A stretch of DNA of 6,639 nucleotides from JBFLVQ01 sp040758525 (GTDB taxonomy: Bacteria; Acidobacteriota; Blastocatellia; Chloracidobacteriales; JADJPF01). Shown in pieces: positions 5,133-6,639 of the stretch (its first letter is position 1; the number at the start of each line of letters is the position of its first letter). The stretch is from assembly GCA_040758525.1 (NCBI GenBank), contig JBFLVQ010000538.1, positions 1 to 6,639 on the forward strand. The letters are read 5' to 3'. Both the position numbers and the translations under genes were made by a program. The notes under the pieces are model-generated. The model was not told where the DNA came from, searched no databases, and saw only the letters and a program-made list of their open reading frames with translations.

Positions 5133-6222
5133 AAGCAACAAATGGATCGGTGTAGATAACCTTGACATCAACACCTTTGATACGCTTTGGTAGCTTGGGC
5201 GTAAGGCCAGTAGTATTGTCAACAAAGATCACAATTGAAGCGCTATAGGGATCACTATCGGAAGCGCCTACACCAACGCCGATCACAGCAGGACGTGCCA
5301 TTAGCTCATTCTTACGCTCATTCATGGCATTGGTGGCAAGATCGATCACTTCTTGGGAGAGTTGTAAGGCAAGGTTGCCATTGGGAGTGACTCTAACAGC
5401 CGTAGAGGTGCTGCAATTATCACCAACAAAGCTGACCGAGCGGCCTAGTGATCTACCTACTTCTGTAAGTACTTGACCGATTGGATTGCCAATTGTAGAG
5501 GAGCTGCTGCCGGCAAAGAGCAGTGCCACTGGCTGATTGCAAGCATCATCGGTCACAATCAATGAGCCGGAATCGCCGCCTGCGCTAAAGCCGCCAGGGG
5601 TGATCACTACTTGATTGGTAAAGCTAACCGTAAATTTCTTGCCTTTACCGCAACCCTGTTGATACTGCACACTGACATTGGCATTGACGGCTTGTACAGT
5701 GCCTTTGGTGTTGCCGGTAGTACGACCACTCTTGGTTACTGCTAGTCCTACGGTAGCAGTTCGTACAACACTACTGATCGTACCTATATCTAGAATCGCA
5801 CCATCTGCACGCATTGCCCCACTACGTAGTTCTGCAATCGCAGCATCAACGTTTGAGCGTCCCAACGTTGGTGCTGTAGTAAAGTCGGCAACAGTTTCGG
5901 CAACACGGCAACCATTGTCGATCAATCCTGGCTGAGATACATCTTCACCAGCCTGGGCTTGACCAGAACGCCCTAGCACATGATTGTTGCTTAAAATATA
6001 CTGTTTCGTGCCATCAGTAAGCAATGAACCTAATGTGCCGCTACAGCAGAAAAGACTGCTTCTATCATTGACATTACCGCCTGACACACCATAAGAGTCT
6101 GATGAGACCTTATGATTTCCGCCACTATCAGCCATCATCACAGGAACAACAAGTAAAACCGTTAAAATCGGTGTCAGCAAGCCCAAGCTATTTAGAAAAC
6201 TTTGTCTACGCATAGTTTCCAA
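5128..6222 (-). CDS. Secreted trypsin-like (S1 fold) serine protease with C-terminal GVGVG domain
   Basis: This is a probable exported serine endopeptidase. Residues 5-31 look like a signal peptide: Arg-Arg, a long hydrophobic stretch (LLTPILTVLLVVPVMM), then cleavage near Ala31. The catalytic triad is legible: His81 in LSNNHVLG, Asp126 in NVDAAIA, and Ser218 in GGDSGSL. GTLGSLL (63-69) and QPGLIDNG (97-104) are typical of a bacterial trypsin-like subgroup. Six Cys (59, 60, 105, 191, 228, 270) suit an extracytoplasmic protein. After the protease domain, residues 311-361 form a second small domain (VIGVGVG, IVIFVD, LPKRIKGVDVKV). In homologues I recall, a similar domain usually lies before the protease part. 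The 364-residue reading starts at TTG (6222) with AAAGG 6 bases upstream. An ATG at 6213, with GGA 6 bases upstream, would give 361 residues and is equally plausible. The gene is monocistronic, convergent with the small CxxC gene. Protease assignment is strong; substrate is unknown. Confidence 0.9.
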   Translation of the reverse strand: METMRRQSFLNSLGLLTPILTVLLVVPVMMADSGGNHKVSSDSYGVSGGNVNDRSSLFCCSGTLGSLLTDGTKQYILSNNHVLGRSGQAQAGEDVSQPGLIDNGCRVAETVADFTTAPTLGRSNVDAAIAELRSGAMRADGAILDIGTISSVVRTATVGLAVTKSGRTTGNTKGTVQAVNANVSVQYQQGCGKGKKFTVSFTNQVVITPGGFSAGGDSGSLIVTDDACNQPVALLFAGSSSSTIGNPIGQVLTEVGRSLGRSVSFVGDNCSTSTAVRVTPNGNLALQLSQEVIDLATNAMNERKNELMARPAVIGVGVGASDSDPYSASIVIFVDNTTGLTPKLPKRIKGVDVKVIYTDPFVAY

Positions 6223-6315
6223 AGCCTACCTTTCTTTATTCTAATGTTAGTTGATAATGCCCGAATGTTACGGGCGCGTTCTGAAGGCAGGGCTAATCAC
6301 ACCCGAGAGGTGAGC

Positions 6316-6371
6316 CCTTGTTAACAAAACCTTGTTACCCATTTATCCCGCCCGAATTTTATTGTTATCAA
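6316..6371. repeat. Three TTGTTA motifs, two as CCTTGTTA 14 bases apart
   Basis: CCTTGTTA occurs at 6316-6323 and 6330-6337. A third copy of the core, TTGTTATCAA, lies at 6362-6371. The first copy is part of the perfect palindrome TTGTTAACAA (6318-6327), and the third is nearly the same with T for A. Clustering in a divergent promoter region suggests regulator binding sites. AT-rich chance repetition cannot be excluded. Confidence 0.35.
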
Positions 6372-6374
6372 CAG

Positions 6375-6405
6375 CTTTTTTCAACTCAATAATAATTGAA
6401 AAAAG
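6375..6405. repeat. 10-base perfect inverted repeat with 11-base spacer
   Basis: CTTTTTTCAA (6375-6384) and TTGAAAAAAG (6396-6405) are exact reverse complements around an 11-base spacer. In RNA this would be a weak A/U hairpin, with no T run beyond it on either strand, so a terminator is unlikely. As DNA it is a plausible operator with half-sites about two helical turns apart (21 bases between arm starts). The right arm's TTGAAA could also be a -35 box for the alpha/beta-hydrolase gene. Confidence 0.5.
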
Positions 6406-6509
6406 ATCTTGTTTGCCCTAACCTGCTAAGCTCCTATTACAAATTGACTTTGCCGCATAAATCTGTTCTGCTTACGGCACTTTACATTTGCCATAGAAGG
6501 GAGATTATC

Positions 6510-6639
6510 GTGAGTGCACCGATAGAGAAATTCATCACTGTCGCCGAGACAGAAACTCACTTACAAGTGGGGGGGAACGGTGCCCCGTTGTTCTTTTTGC
6601 ACGGTATAGGCACGGCTGATCTCTGGCTACCATTCCATA
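6510..6639 (+). CDS. Alpha/beta-hydrolase, N-terminal fragment (cut by window edge)
   Basis: From a GTG at 6510 the frame is open to the window end, giving 43 residues. The segment APLFFLHGIGTADLWLPF (25-42) is the classic alpha/beta-hydrolase opening: a hydrophobic strand, then the HG oxyanion-hole motif (His31-Gly32), then a GxxxxxxxW loop. Members are esterases, lipases, C-C hydrolases, haloperoxidases and so on; the nucleophile elbow lies outside the window, so the reaction cannot be given. The GTG start is chosen because AAGGGAG (6497-6503) precedes it by 6 bases; no better start is near. It is divergent from the protease gene across a repeat-rich spacer. Confidence 0.8.
   Translation, partial: MSAPIEKFITVAETETHLQVGGNGAPLFFLHGIGTADLWLPFH

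Larger units (their letters stand above)
6223..6509. promoter_or_regulatory. Divergent intergenic region with multiple short repeats
   Basis: No supported gene lies in these 287 bases between the protease and the alpha/beta hydrolase. Repeats are dense: a small hairpin GCCCG/CGGGC (6259-6275) in the presumed protease leader; the 12-mer GCCCGAATGTTA (6259-6270) nearly repeated at 6350-6361; three TTGTTA motifs, including the perfect palindrome TTGTTAACAA (6318-6327); and a long AT-rich inverted repeat at 6375-6405. For the plus-strand gene, TTGCCC (6413-6418) and TATTAC (6435-6440) at 16-base spacing is the best weak promoter guess. For the minus strand I find only poor -10 candidates. Confidence 0.4.

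Noticed and set aside
5678..5935. Plus-strand 85-residue open frame inside the protease gene
   Set aside because: It is an antisense shadow of the protease catalytic domain; the composition rich in Ala, Val and Ser reflects the opposite strand.
6257..6313. Possible 18-residue leader peptide starting ATGCCCGAATG
   Set aside because: There is no ribosome binding site, and the region is better explained as repeat-containing regulatory DNA.

Overview
The window is chromosomal-looking DNA from a bacterium of moderate GC (mid-40s percent by eye). Shine-Dalgarno (SD) sites are strong for most genes. I cannot place the organism firmly. The secreted trypsin-like protease with a GTLGS...LSNNHVLG core and a GVGVG-type domain, plus the amidohydrolase that opens IDMWAPIVP, resemble proteins I associate with Chloroflexota and some Actinomycetota. 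That is a weak inference from memory, not a search result.

Layout. At the left edge (1-304, minus) is the N-terminal part of a YdjM-family membrane metal-dependent hydrolase, cut by the window end. Upstream of it is a 135-base spacer with operator-like repeats. Next is a two-gene minus-strand unit: a KAS III (FabH-like) condensing enzyme (2389-1391), then an amidohydrolase_2-fold protein (1357-440) lacking several metal ligands. A Nudix hydrolase (2454-2924) runs divergently from the KAS III gene. It meets a second minus-strand pair tail to tail: a ferritin-like diiron protein (4716-3718) followed by an Xre-type helix-turn-helix protein with an unrecognised C-terminal region (3687-2932). Divergent from the diiron gene is a 69-residue CxxC/HxxC putative zinc-binding protein (4837-5046). 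A strong hairpin separates it from a convergent secreted S1-type serine protease (6222-5128). A 287-base spacer rich in short repeats then leads to the start of an alpha/beta-hydrolase gene on the plus strand, cut by the right edge.

How they may work together. The KAS III and amidohydrolase genes are 33 bases apart and the diiron and HTH genes 30 bases apart, so each pair is probably co-transcribed. A C-C-bond-forming condensing enzyme, a putative diiron oxidase/oxygenase, an amidohydrolase fold, a Nudix enzyme and a regulator within 4.3 kb could be a small specialised fatty-acid- or polyketide-derived pathway. That is inference from co-location only; no product can be named. The peptidase, the YdjM-like protein and the alpha/beta hydrolase look like separate units.

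No rRNA, tRNA, CRISPR array, insertion sequence or integrase was seen.
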